Shown: positions 42,589-55,315 of the stretch, in pieces | Position numbering within the stretch: position 1 is the first letter of the stretch | Layout: every line of letters begins with the position of its first letter | Source of the DNA: Icerya purchasi | Lineage: Eukaryota > Arthropoda > Insecta > Hemiptera > Monophlebidae | DNA: 64,000 nt | Direction: 5' to 3' | Assembly: GCA_039619475.1 (NCBI GenBank) | Contig: CM077115.1 | Coordinates: forward strand, 488,085,352-488,149,351 | Position numbers and translations under genes: made by a program | The notes under the pieces: model-generated | The model's input: only the letters and a program-made list of their open reading frames with translations | The model's database searches: none | Told to the model about the DNA's origin: nothing

Positions 42589-45388
42589 CTTCTTCTTTCG
42601 GTGCCATGACCGTTCTCGATCTTAGGCTCATCTGATGGCAAGCTTGATTAATTTTTTATGGTCGCCTCTATCCTTTGCTGTGTGGAACAGTTCTTCAACA
42701 CTACAACCTGTCCATGTTTGTAGGTTCTTGAACCATGATTGTTCGTCCAACTCTTCTTTTTCCTTCCACCTTTCCCTACAATATATTCTGCAGTAATGTG
42801 TACTGCGGCCCACGCATCACATGACCGAAGTATTCTATTTTTCTTCTTTTGACAGTGTCGATCAGCTCCTTTTCTTTTCTCATCGTCTGTAGTACCTCAG
42901 CGTTTGTTTTCTTTTTGGTCCACGGGATCCTGAGTAAGCGTCTATAACACCAAAATTCGAAAGCTTCTAATCTGTGGAGCGTTCTGGACGTCAATGTCCA
43001 CGTTTCGACACCATATAGTAATACCCACCCGACATATTCAGAGTTCTGAATCTTAAATCGAGGTCCAAGTCATGAGCTGTGAGTGTCTTCTTCATTTTCA
43101 TAAAGGCAGAACGCGCTTGCTCAATGCGACATCTAATTTCTCCGTCTGAGTCACCGTATTTATTAATCCAGACACCGAGGTATTTGTATTTATCGATGTG
43201 TTCTGGTCTGCCATTGTTTATCACTATGTCGATAGGGTGTGGGTCATTTGAGATGGCCATTACCTTCGTTTTCTTCACGTTAATTATCAGTCCATATTTA
43301 TTGCATACTTTTTCCACCACTTTTGTTAATATAGTTAAGTCCTCTGCAATTTCAGCCATCAAAACTGTGTCGTCCGCATATCTATTGATATTTTCACCGC
43401 CGATTTTAACATCTTCTTCTCTGCCATCAAAGGTTTCTTTGAAGGCCTGCTCTGCGTATATATTAAACATCCTTGCCTTACTCCCTGTTCAATACTAATT
43501 GGATTTGATATTTTGTTGTTTTCTAATGAGATTACTGCGTTTTGGTGTAAGTAAAGATTTTTTATTATACGCTTATCCGCTTCATCTAGGCCAATAGTAT
43601 CGAGTATTTGGAACAATTTGTTATGAGTTATTCGGTCAAACGCCTTTTCGAAGTCCAGGAAACAGAGAAATACTGGATGTTGGAACTCCTTCATTTTCTG
43701 AATCAAGATGTTCATACAGAGTAATGCCTCTCGAGTTCCCAGGCTACCCCGGAAGCCATACTGTTCTCTTCCAATGTTTTCTTCATATTTAGTTCGTATC
43801 CTGTTATGTATTATCCTAAGAAACATTTTCAAGGTGTGACTCATTAAATCCTCGGGTAATTGTTACTCCTAATTGCTGCTATGAACACGTGTTGATGGGT
43901 AATCGTCCGTTGCTGACAAGCCCAGGGAAAACCCCAAACAAGAAAAAAATAAATAAAATAAAAATAATTGACCAGTAGCATAAATCTTATTAAACAACTT
44001 TGTAAGGATACAAATTCCATAATCGCCGAATACTTTTATCAACTCTGCGGCAACCTCATCCGGTTCAGTAGCTTTATGCACTTTTGATTGAACTATCGCT
44101 TCCTTTACTTCATCTTCCAAGATTTCCAAGCAGTCATTTACAACAGTTTTATTGAACCCTTCGGTGATACTACGATTGTTTGTTTTAAATAAATTAAAGA
44201 CGTACGTTTCCCATGTTTTACGTAAATCATCTTCTTCAATAATTGGTTTACCTTCTGAATTAAATATGACCATTGGTTTCTTCAGCTTATATAGTCCAGC
44301 TATTCCCTTCAATTCTTTGTGTATTTGAAATTCGTCATGGACTTTCTGTAATTCTTCAATTTGTTGATATTTATCCGTCATTATCTTTGCCTTTTCTTCC
44401 CTGATCTTACATCTTAGTACTCGCTGAATCTGTCTGTAGTATTTGTTATTATTATTGATGGCTGCTTGCCTTCGTTTTCTCAGTAGTTCAAGTATTTCAT
44501 CTGTTATCCATTCCTTATTTTTATTTATATTAGTTTGTACCAAAATTTTTTCAGCATTCCTAAGTGTCGTTGACTTTAGTATCGACCAGGACTCATTAAC
44601 CGAACCGTTTCTATCAAATTCCTCTGAGTTTTGCTGTATCTCTGTCTCAAAGGCCAACTGCAGTCCATTCCGAATTTCGATCTTTCTCATGGCCTTAAAG
44701 ATAAATCTGTTGTTTTTCGGTTTTATGATTTTCTTGAATTTTACTTTCATCTCTGCAATCAGTAGAATATGATCTGTATTTGCATCCGCGCATGGATATG
44801 TTTTGACTGATTTTAAAGCATTCCGATGTCTACGATCAATCAGTATGTAGTCAATTTGATTGCGCACTATGTTATCTCTTAAATCGCTTGGAGCTTTCCA
44901 TGTATATAAACGACGTTTTGGGAGCTGTACGTATTCCCAATGATGAGGTCCTTCGTTTGACAGAACTGAATTAGCTTTTCACCTCTACTGTTACGGTATC
45001 CAAGATCATATTCTCCTGTGACTTCTCCAGCTAGATCTCCTACTTTGGCATTAAAATCATCCATAAAAATCGTGACTTCAAAACTTTTCGTTACATTGAG
45101 CACATTTTGTAGTTCTGCGTAGAACTTGTCGGAATCTTCTTCCTTGTTCTCTGCTGTAGGAGCATACACTTGTATTATATTTATGGGAGCTGGTTTACCA
45201 TCGAATTGTATCATTATTATTCTATCTGAGATAAATGCGGTATTCTTAATTGCAGCGGCTATATTTTTGCGAACTATTATGGCTGTGCCATTTCAGTAAA
45301 TTCCTTCTGCAACGCCGGAGTAACAGACAGTATAATTGTGACTCCTAAATTTTTCTATTCCTGTCCATCTTGTTTCGCAAATACCCAA
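42589..45388 (-). mobile_element. RTE element, cut by the duplication boundary (copy 1)
   Basis: Same element as 58,532-62,001, but it stops at 45,388-45,390 inside the endonuclease coding region, where the next duplication unit begins. What remains is the second part of the endonuclease, the RT and the 3' end; the first 90-odd codons and the 5' UTR are missing. Frames on the minus strand: 44,879-45,214, 43,869-44,867, 43,359-43,844, 42,991-43,470, 42,776-42,994 and 42,628-42,813. Plus-strand frames here (43,079-43,498; 44,443-44,772) are antisense shadows. Confidence 0.9.
43863..43964 (+). mobile_element. 102-bp A-tailed insertion nested in the RTE (copy 1)
   Basis: Flanked by TAATTG at 43,857-43,862 and 43,965-43,970. 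The insert ends in an A-rich tail (from about 43,941) in the plus direction and contains GACAAGCCCAGGGAAAACCCC. It separates KIYATGQ from the next RT block of the RTE frame. It looks like the extreme 3' end of another non-LTR element or a SINE. Confidence 0.7.
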
Positions 45389-46277
45389 TACTTAGCTGAA
45401 ATGAATTATCATTGGATAATGGAATATCTGTAATAAAAATGATTTTTACAATCTATATAATTCTATTCAAAATAAGCCAATTAATAGTTGTTTTTTTTTA
45501 TGGGTACGGGTAATGAAGAGCAACAGCCCACCCAACCAAGGAATCTATGTAATAGCTCAAAAGGAGCATAACATATTAAATTTTAATCTAGTGCGAGATA
45601 GAATGAATGAAAAAAGCTAGAATAGGAACAACTGACAAAGAAGGAAAAGAGAAAACATATAAGAGCCATTGTATTATCCAAAAGTTGAGAATAGAAGAAA
45701 GAACGTTCTGAAGAAAGTCAGGAACATTCAAAGAAGACATGATTGACATCACGGGGGAAAAAATAGTTGATAACATGAATGTTCGAAAAATTTCAGTAAA
45801 CAATTAAGTACACTAATGAAACGAATATTTAGATAAATACCGAACACGAATTGGGTTTATTAAATTTTATTGCCAGTTAAAGACTACAACAAATGCCTTT
45901 AAATTATTCTTAGCTGTATATTACGTTATTTTTAAGTTTATATTATTATAATATACAGTAGTAAGTATATGGTAAGTATATATTATTTTAATACTACAAA
46001 GAACGTAAATTGATAACATCAGAAGAGGGTAAATTAAATTCTCTTGGGGTCTTCTCGTGATATTTTTTCATCAAAGCAAGGAAATTCTTGCGATATCCGT
46101 TTTTGGAGTTAACACTGGTTCTGTAGAATAATGTCTTGGTATTTTAACCTATGTTTTTTTCTGATTTCCAACACTTCAAGACTTTATTTTAAAGTTTTTT
46201 CGCTAAACAGAATAATTTTTTTATTGTCTTTTGAGAAAATTACACACACCAACTTTTCACTGGCCATCATATATAAT

Positions 46278-46963
46278 TAAAGAAGCATTTAATGAAATTT
46301 GTAGTTTGATTGTATTTTGGAATAGAATCCACTCTTTCACTTCTATATGCGATAATTATGTAGATATAATAACGGACATAGCAATAACAGAAGGTGGAAA
46401 GTATGACAACGTCTTCAGTAAAGCTCGGTTTGAGATGAAATGGAAAAAAAAAAGTGTAAAGATAAGTTACAAATAATATTAATGCACAATAAAACGTTGA
46501 ACATTCTCAATAACCTAGTAGGTAAAATGTCCCAGCGAAACAACCTGTCTTTTTATGAATGATTCTTTTTAGCCGCGAATATTATACTGTAAAAATTTCA
46601 TCGCGAATGAAGTACATTTTTGCGATTTCTAAAAAGATAATTTTGCAAGTATCTGGTAAAATCTTCGACCTGGATAAATGATCTGGCTTTTTGATTTTTT
46701 AACTCCTTAAATAGTAAATTTTACAATGTTAAAATTCCAAAATGCCTGAGGAACATTTTTTGCTAAAAAATTTTCCCTTCTTTAAAAATGTAAGAGTCGC
46801 TTAAACCCGCTAACCCTTTAGCCAGGTCTGTCTTTTCGTATTTAGGTATTATTGAAGGACCTATTGAACAAGTTTTCGAAGTGCCTCAAATACCTACCCA
46901 AAAATGCTGCTCTCGGACTAAAATAATTTTTATGGCGGGCCAAAAAAAAAAAAAAAAAAAAAA
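46278..46963 (+). repeat. Inverted repeat right arm plus poly(A) (copy 2)
   Basis: Same as 30,335-31,020. Its left-arm partner is not duplicated, so the region holds one left and two right arms. Confidence 0.65.
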
Positions 46964-48138
46964 TCTTTAAACTTTAAAGGAAATACATAAAATAAAACTT
47001 TTACTATAATCAGTTGCTTCAACTGATAATATTCCCCATCCGCTATTTCTTTGGCATTTCATATTCGAAGTTTTTCAAGTCCTATTCATTAATGAACGGA
47101 GTAAATTCAGGGTCGCTTTTTGAACAATAGGCACACTTATTCTCGCTTTCGTAATTATTTCCTAAAATCGTTAAATTTTCCCCCCATTTGGCACAAAAAA
47201 TAAGGCATTATTTATGAATTCAGAAATGTAATGAACTGAACATAATTCAAGTTATGATTTCTAGTATTTTTTTGTGTTTTTTCGATTTTAAATCATCTTA
47301 AAAAATTGTAACCATTTACTGGATTTAAATTCCCCCTTTCGATCAATTTTTATAATTGCCCAATTGCTCATTTTTCGCTTGTACACCTCTAGCGCCTGTC
47401 TTAATGTGTAACACATTGAAAGTACTCCCAACTTATATTCCCGCTCTTTTAGATTTTTTCTTCAACGTCCATAATTTTCTTCGCTTTTATGTCCCGGATT
47501 TATTTAATAAAAAATTGCTATTAGACTTTTATTACTTTCCGTAGAAGTTAATGCAGTATTTTAAATATTTTTGAAAAATGCGTCATTGAAACATCATCGT
47601 ATTACATTCCTTTAAGTTGGACTTTGTTGATTTTTTTTTTTCTTCGAAATCGTGATAAATACGCGAATAAAAGAGTAAATATTAGAAAAGGAAAAAATAA
47701 ACATTTCGCTGCAAACAGTTTATGTCGTAAAACTTCCGCCGGGAAAAAGTTAATAAAAACGAAATTATTCAAAAACTTGAAAGTTCTATTTTTTAATTTT
47801 CATTTTCGTTAATATATTCAGTTTAGTCGAAATTAATTAAAAGGTTGTTTAAATCATATTAACGACATCGCAAGAATATGAATACTCCTCTAAGCTCTTA
47901 ATTAGAATGTGCGACTTGCTGAGTATCAATCTGAGAGGTTTCATATGTTGTCGAGAAATTTATAAATAGCAAAATTTTGATTCTGTAATAATGTGGGTTT
48001 TTTGCATTTATTGAAACGCTAAAATCCTTTTAGTGACTGCTGTTCTATTTATTTATTGTATTTTTTTAAATTTTAACACGATAAACCAGCAGCAAAAGAT
48101 CAACCTACAACTTACAATTTATTTTTGTTAGAAAACTG

Positions 48139-49633
48139 GTCTTTTCAAATTTCAATTCTCTAGGCCTAATATTTGATAAAAAACTTTCCTGGCGCTCTCA
48201 CATAGCTGAGCTCAAAACCAAGTGCCTAAAATCCTTGTCCATCCTGAAATATCTATCAAATTACAAGTACAATATAAACCCAAAATTACTTCTTACAATC
48301 TACAGATCGATTATCCTTTCACGAATCAATTACGGGTGCCAGGTGTACTCCTCAGCCGCTAAAAGTGTGCTAAGATCCTTAGATCCTATACATTCTGCTG
48401 CCCTCCGGTCTATCCTTTCTGCTCATACTTCTTCTCCGGTTATAAGTTTGTATGCACTGGCAGGTTGTCCCCCGCTGTCCTACTATAGGAAGTACTATAA
48501 CTTTAAAGAAATGAGCACCCTCCTTAGTAGTACCAAAACCCCGACAACATCTCCTAATATGAGGTTTGGGAATGACCCAGTGCCCGAACTTTTTTCGGTT
48601 ATGGGTCGTTTCCAAATCTTTTCAATCCCAAGAACTCTGCCAGACTTCGCAGCAACCGCACCACCTTGGAGTCAGCCAATCATAAACATCAACATATCGC
48701 AGACAAAATTTAACAAAGCACAATACCCCCCAAACATAGCACAAATAGCAACAAATATCATAGCGAGCTACACAGATCATGCATGCCTCTACACAGATGG
48801 AGCGAAGGCAATAGGTTATCAGTCACCGGCGGCATGCTCCTTCGAAGTCTCAGGGGCAGCAGAGTCAGTTAGACTGCACGATTGCTGTACAGCACTGGAC
48901 GCTGAAATATACGCGATAGTCTTTTGCATCCAACACTATACCGATAGCAACCCCCAGTCCCAAAAGGCCCTACTCATAACTGACTCTCTAAACTCCCTTC
49001 AACTCATCTCGGGGATTAAATCCAACAACCCTTTGGTAAGGAAGGTCCATTACCTATTATACAGGTTATCACATTTAAACTCCGAATATGGGTGCCGGCT
49101 CATGTTGGGATTCCAGGCAATGAGCGTGTCAATCGAGCAGCTTAGGCGACATTGTTCTCTCCAATGCCACACAAACCCCCTCTTCCCCCTACACTGGCTC
49201 ATTTATTTATGCAGCAAACTGGAGAAGAATGGCAACAGGAATGGAGATCTTCAAGTACGTTTCTCCGAAGCGTAAAAACAACCACGGAGCCTTGGTGGCC
49301 CATAGCCGGAGTTTCCCGCAGAGATTTTTCTGTCCTCAATCGTCTCCGAATAGGACATACAACCCTCTCACACGGCTACATATTCACGAGCCAGGTACCC
49401 CCAAATGTCTGCCCCTTTTGTAGTCAACCGAGCGCCCCATCCACCTATCACCTACTTCTCGAATGTCCCTCTTTTGCAGTACCACGATCCATGCACTTCA
49501 CCACTTCGTCTAGTTCTACGATACTGTCAAATGCTCCGCCCGCGGTCGGAGCTGTATTAGCTTACATGCGGAGCAGCGATCTGTACTATCAAAGAAATAC
49601 GAAGTAGAATAAATAAAAACAGACGAGTTTCGT
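48139..49633 (+). pseudogene. I-type non-LTR retrotransposon, frameshifted (copy 2)
   Basis: Same sequence as 32,196-33,690, with the same lesions (frameshift in the RNase H WVPAHVG block, TAG after NERVNRAA). Frames at 48,235-49,275 and 49,152-49,607. Confidence 0.8.
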
Positions 49634-50632
49634 TAATAAAACATGATAATGTACTGCGAAGATAAAATAGAATCTTATTAGTTTACAATTTTTATAAAAA
49701 TAGAAGCCAAATGATATTTAAAAAAAGTACAGTGAGAAAGATGCGGTGCGTGCAAAAAGAAAGAGATCGCATGAGGGTTGCTCAAGTTAATGCGCATGTA
49801 AGAAAGAGCAGCAGCGGCGAGGAAAAGCAACGAAGTATATAGTATACGCGTCACGCACACACAAGCAAATAGCGAGCGGCGACGGAGAGGAGGCATGAGG
49901 GCATGACGTCACACCGTTTCTGTCACGGCATAATAGAGGAACGTTAAGTAGATAAAAATCCAACCCTCTTTTTCGATGTAAGTTCTTTGATGAAAACTGG
50001 TAAGTTCAGATCACAGATATCAGCGTAATATTATAATTGCGGAAATTCCGGAAACGAGATACAATAATGAAGATAACTGTGACTCAGAAGGACACACAAC
50101 TATAATGTAAATAATTATTCCCTCTGGTTTTTGAATATTTTTTATCAATTCATAAACAAAAAATAATTTAAGGGCGTTGACCTAGCGCTACACGGTTAAA
50201 GGATTCCGGATGCAGTAGCGCGATTCAGAAGCCTCTGTTCGGACCAAAAGGTTCCTTAATAACTGCGCATAATTCCACCATGGCACCGACCGCCGCATAA
50301 ATGGAGTTAACGCGTAAAATTATTGAATATTGATTAAAAAAATGATTGTACGTATTCGCGTGTTAGTGCGCATGTACGAAATGATCGAAATCCAATAAAT
50401 ATGGAAGTCGCACAGCTCGCGAATTGTGCAACAGTTTGCTTCCACGATCCGTACAATAAACTTATACAGTTACACAGATTAAGGTGATAAAATAAACAAA
50501 AACCGATCTCGACGTATTTAAAGAATCATGTAAAATTCTTTTTATTTCGCGGACTCTACAAGGTTATTATACAATTCATGGAATAAACAAAAATGTTACG
50601 CAATTCATGAAATGTGCGATTTAATATTACAC

Positions 50633-50671
50633 GAAATATACATATATACATACATATATATATACATATAC

Positions 50672-50705
<34 letters not shown>

Positions 50706-50755
50706 GTATATATATGTATGTGTGTGTATATATATATATTTATTTATTTATTTAT
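50633..50755. repeat. Compound microsatellite (copy 2)
   Basis: Same as 34,690-34,812, with no change in repeat number. Confidence 0.9.
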
Positions 50756-51822
50756 CTTAGGCATTTACATATAATGATACATAAATATGAATGTATAGGT
50801 GTGAAAAAATTAACGCTTTCGTCATAATTTATTTATTTAGTTTTTAAAGATGTGGTCGTACCACTATATTTAAAATAAGCACTGTGTCAAATATTCGGAC
50901 TTTTTTAAAGTAAAATTTCGAAGTTTCTTTCGGAATATCATTTTAAAATTAAAATTGAGGCGCTGACGTTTGAACGTTCTTAGTTAATCTTAAATTCTGT
51001 AGAGAACCTTGAACAGTTTTAATAAATATTTATAGCTGTAATTTTCTAACTTGAGAACATTAACGCAGGTTGCTCTAGAGCTGAAACTGAAGTTGCAACT
51101 TTCACAACACCTACCGTGATCGGAATTACGTTTTAATAATAAAATAGGCAATTTTTATTTTGCTATTTTATGGAATTATTTTGTATTATTTTCTACCGAA
51201 ATAATTTTACTGATAATCTTGTTCGCGATCCGTGAGCCGCATTTTCAATAACGGTCTCAAAATGGAAAAGATTACGATGTTTTCGGAAATGTCGATATTA
51301 CAAAAAATTTATTTTCTTCATTTTTTTTTTAAGATACAAGGAATGCACTTTGAATAATTCGATTAAATAAAAATGTGTAAATTTGTTTAAACGAAAAAAA
51401 TAAGAAACAATTAACCGTTATACATCGACAAATCATCTGCCTGAATGGTTTGTACGTAACAATTTCGACGTACTTTGAATACGAATTAATTTTAAAACAC
51501 CTTAGTAATCGAAGCTAACAATTTGCGAAGAAATTAATTATCGCTGGAATTTGAAGAACCTGATCTGAAATCACGAAATACCGGTAATATCTTAAATTGA
51601 TAATTCAAAATAAATCGAAAATTCTCCCCATAACTTATTTCTCTAGGGTTTTAATTTCGTTTAAACTACAATAATTAAATACTCAGTTAAGGTAGCGTTG
51701 ATAACCAATAATTTTAAAATTGGAATTATTAAATCGTTTTAATAGTGATTTCGTAATTTCGTTCATCGGGCACGAATTTCGATTATTATTTAGTAATACA
51801 TTTTGCAGAGCCGAGCCATTTT

Positions 51823-52683
51823 TATTTATTCTGGAACATCCTCATATATAGGGGAATTCCAATCGCCACCAATAATATAGAGGGATGCAGAGAAGGAATT
51901 AAAAAATAAAAATAAGGAAAAGTCATTCAAATTACAATTAGGAGAAATATATATATATATATACTGAAAAAAAGTTATAAGAGGACATGTTGTTACTAGT
52001 CGGAATTGAAAAATGTGCACAGGGTTCAAGTTCGGAGAATACTGAGAGGAAAAGTTCAAGCTGTGATATTGATAAAATTAATGTCCGTATTACAATAGAG
52101 AGATGGTTATAGTATTGGATAAAGTTAAAGGCAGCAAATTATCCTAATGTTTTATTTTACAAACTAAGAAAATTTCTGTGGAAGAGGGAATTTTCGAAGT
52201 TTAGATGAAATGGAAATGGTTTTGTTGCGAAAGAAAGTCTAGAAAGCTGTCGATAAGGACTTTCCGTCACCGGATGAGATGGTTTGTAATTAGATGTAGT
52301 ATTAAATGCCCAACCAGTAGTTGGAGCGGAAAGACGATTAGAACGAAGAGGGTGAAAGTGAATAGAAGGTGTTATGTGTGTCCTTTTATTTGGAGTTGAT
52401 AAACTGTTAGAGGAAGGGTTCATGACCTGAGGTAGACTGCTTGCTCAATCTGCAAATGAAAACGCGGGGTGATAAGTGGAACCTTTTTTAATTTTATTGG
52501 TTTCGAAGAGAGAGATATTTTCAAATGACTTTATCTTCTTGACGTCCTTCTGCCGTGTCCATTCAGGGCATTCTCAGTCTGATAAGAAATGATTTCCCTT
52601 GCAGTTACGACAAACACGAGGGCGTGATAGTTGCCAGACAGAGGTGTCCCGTTCAGACAGAATATCCTGCTGCCGTACATTGA
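51823..52683 (-). pseudogene. I-type ORF1 remnant with CCHC knuckle (copy 2)
   Basis: Same as 35,880-36,740, including the stop inside the zinc knuckle. Confidence 0.6.
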
Positions 52684-53122
52684 AATTTGAAAAAAAAATC
52701 ACTTACGCTTAATGTTCGTAACTGATTCGCAAAAAAAAAAATAAAATAAAAAAAAACAAAGCATCTGCGCCGATATTTTTTATAAACTTACACTGGACTT
52801 CATTTCATAAAGAAATGTTTAAATTCAAAATTTTTTGTATGCTTCAGTTATTATAGTGGAAGAACGAAATAAAAAACGGAAAATTCCGTAATAAGACGTC
52901 AAAACTACGGTTACCACGAGGCATTGTTGTAATCTTCCCTACAGACGCTTCAAATTTAGGCAAGATCGTGAAACAGCGAAATGCAGTAAACTAACTTACC
53001 GGCCAAATGCGCGTTATGCAGTGGACTGCAAATATCAAACCATCATGGCTGTCCAGTTTATAAAAAAAATAAAATAAAAACATTCGATACCAAAATCGTT
53101 GGAGGAATATAGACGACAATAA

Positions 53123-54723
53123 GTGATGCAGAGGGAAAAGGATACTTTTTTTCATCTTTCTCCACAGAAAATAAAAACAAACCGTACCAAGCTACCGCCA
53201 TCCTATGCAAATATTACACGAAAACGGAACGTATTAAGTATATCAAAACTTCCATACATCTCTGGGGAAGTACAAATATCTGAATGTTTAACTTCTTTTC
53301 TTACAGAATTCAGACTGATCATCACTCCTCCAGTAGCTTTTCTCACTAGGGTAATTGACGTGAGGTTGCAAAATCGAAAATCACTACCTCCACCATGGTC
53401 GCCTAAATATCACTAGCAATAATCCTACGAAATACGAATGGCGTACAAAATAAGAAAATAGATTTGACCATTTCTTCAAGCAAAAACGAATAGTTACCGC
53501 CCTTATAATTAAAACGCACTTGACAATGATTATCCCAAGTTCTCCGATTATTTCACATACAACCGTACTTATGACGGAACCGCCCACAGTGGGGCAGCAG
53601 TACCAGTCAAAAAATTAAACAAAACGTTTTCTCCCTATCACGGACGCTGCATCAGAAACACAAATAACTATTACATTGAGTAGCTCGTCAGGCGACATAA
53701 CAGTGTCACTTATATGGACTGTCTTTCTTCATAGTGCCATACTTAATTCCTGAGCGTCGGCGACTACCTATTCGTGCATCTCAGCTGTACAGACACGGAG
53801 GCACATAGTGTTCATGGCAATTATTATATGCAACGCAGGTGTACACACGCAAGACTACACATTCGGAACAGATAGTAATCGTTTGATTTATCGATATACA
53901 AATGCAGTCCCGTGTGTGTCTGCTGTGCACTGACCTAGCGCACATATATATGATGTTGTACGTGGTGGTTTTCCATTGCCTTCCACGTGATTATTAGCGA
54001 GTATTTTTTAATTTTAATTCTTTGTAATAAGTTCTATCGTCGCCCTGGATCGAACCCGTGACCTCCGTAACGGAAGTCAAACACTCTAGCAACTAGGCTA
54101 TTGCGACAACTGTCTACGGGTTATAAAATAGAAGATGATAAATTTAAATCGCATTTCACGAACGTGGGCAATAAGTTTATATACGGTAGTGAGACAACGC
54201 AAAACGTATACGGTCTGGGGATCCAGATTAAGAAATCAGGGGTACATTAAAATGTATTACATAATCAGAACTGTCAATTCATAGCGCTAAAGGAAGTACC
54301 GATATCCTCTCATTGTAATAGACCACCCGATATAAACTCATCACCGATCAAGATATTTTCTCTTCGTGAAGTTAAGTAGGAAATAAAGAAAATTCCTAAT
54401 AACAAAGCTCCCGCATACAACAGAGTAATCGATGATATAATTCAGCACTTACATTTGTTTTATTTCCGAATTTCTTATTTTATTACAGCCGCCTGGGAAA
54501 AGTGGGTAAAAATATCGATCTTAAGATCATATTCACCTGTTACCCAAGTAAATTTATATAGCCTATTATGTATACGTCGAAGGTAATGGAGAGCGTCGAA
54601 CTGAACGATTCAGGAGGCCAACCTTTCATGACAATTCCAAGTTCTCAGTTAGTGACTTCTTTTTATGATCACTTCTTTAGTGGACCAACACTGTTTACAA
54701 TTTCACGTCCTGTTATTAATCTA
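53123..54723 (+). pseudogene. Old Jockey-type element split by a SINE (copy 2)
   Basis: Same as 37,180-38,780: ORF1 end, endonuclease pieces, SINE at 53,928-54,111, then RT block 1. Confidence 0.6.
53928..54111 (-). mobile_element. tRNA-derived SINE (family 2), nested (copy 2)
   Basis: Same as 37,985-38,168. Confidence 0.65.
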
Positions 54724-55315
54724 ATATAAATTTCTGGATAGTTCTTAACAGGTAAAATAGAAAAGGTATCTGTCCATGACGATCGTGTTAATAAGTCGAT
54801 AATAAAGCTTTCGACTATTGTTCATTTTTTATTTATTTTTAAGAAACTTTTTTTTTTTTTTGTTTCAAAATAAAAATAAATGAAATCATTTTAAGAGCAT
54901 AGAATATGATAATAGTAAGTTGTTAATAGGGTTTTACCACGAGTCACCTTCTTTCGAGCGCGATTTTTCGGGCGCAGGCGAACTCAGACCTTTTTACAGA
55001 CTACCTATGGTGATTTTCAGGTATCGTCCATTAAACATTATCATCTGTGTTAGTGAGAAATACGAGTTAATCAGAAATTCCACCCAAAAAATACCGTTCT
55101 TTGTTAACGATTTAGTTTTTCCGTGAGTATAGCGTATTATACATGCATACATATATATAATCACCAAACACATATTTTACGTCATTTTATTGGGTTATTC
55201 ACCTTTTTTTTTAAAATATTTTCTATTTTTTTTTGAAGCAACGACTTCAGCGTGAAATAAAGATAAACAGACTTTTGCGATATAAATTTAAGAGTTTTGT
55301 TAAGTGATACAAAAC

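Larger units (their letters stand above)
29446..45388 (+). repeat. Tandem duplication, copy 1 (15,943 bp)
   Basis: Direct head-to-tail repeat with 45,389-61,331. Every reading frame in one copy recurs in the other with the same translation and an offset of exactly 15,943, so there is no indel along the unit. Homopolymers that I compared (for example 22 A at 30,999-31,020 and 46,942-46,963) have the same length. The junction shares only TA (29,446-29,447 = 45,389-45,390 = 61,332-61,333), i.e. 2-bp microhomology. The left boundary falls in the loop of the 28.65/30.3 kb inverted repeat. Confidence 0.95.

Noticed and set aside
43079..43498. 139-codon plus-strand frame (also 59,022-59,441)
   Set aside because: Antisense shadow of the RTE reverse transcriptase; the minus strand carries the RT motifs.
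44443..44772. 109-codon plus-strand frame (also 60,386-60,715)
   Set aside because: Antisense to the RTE linker region, hydrophobic only because the sense strand is Lys/Asn/Ile-rich.
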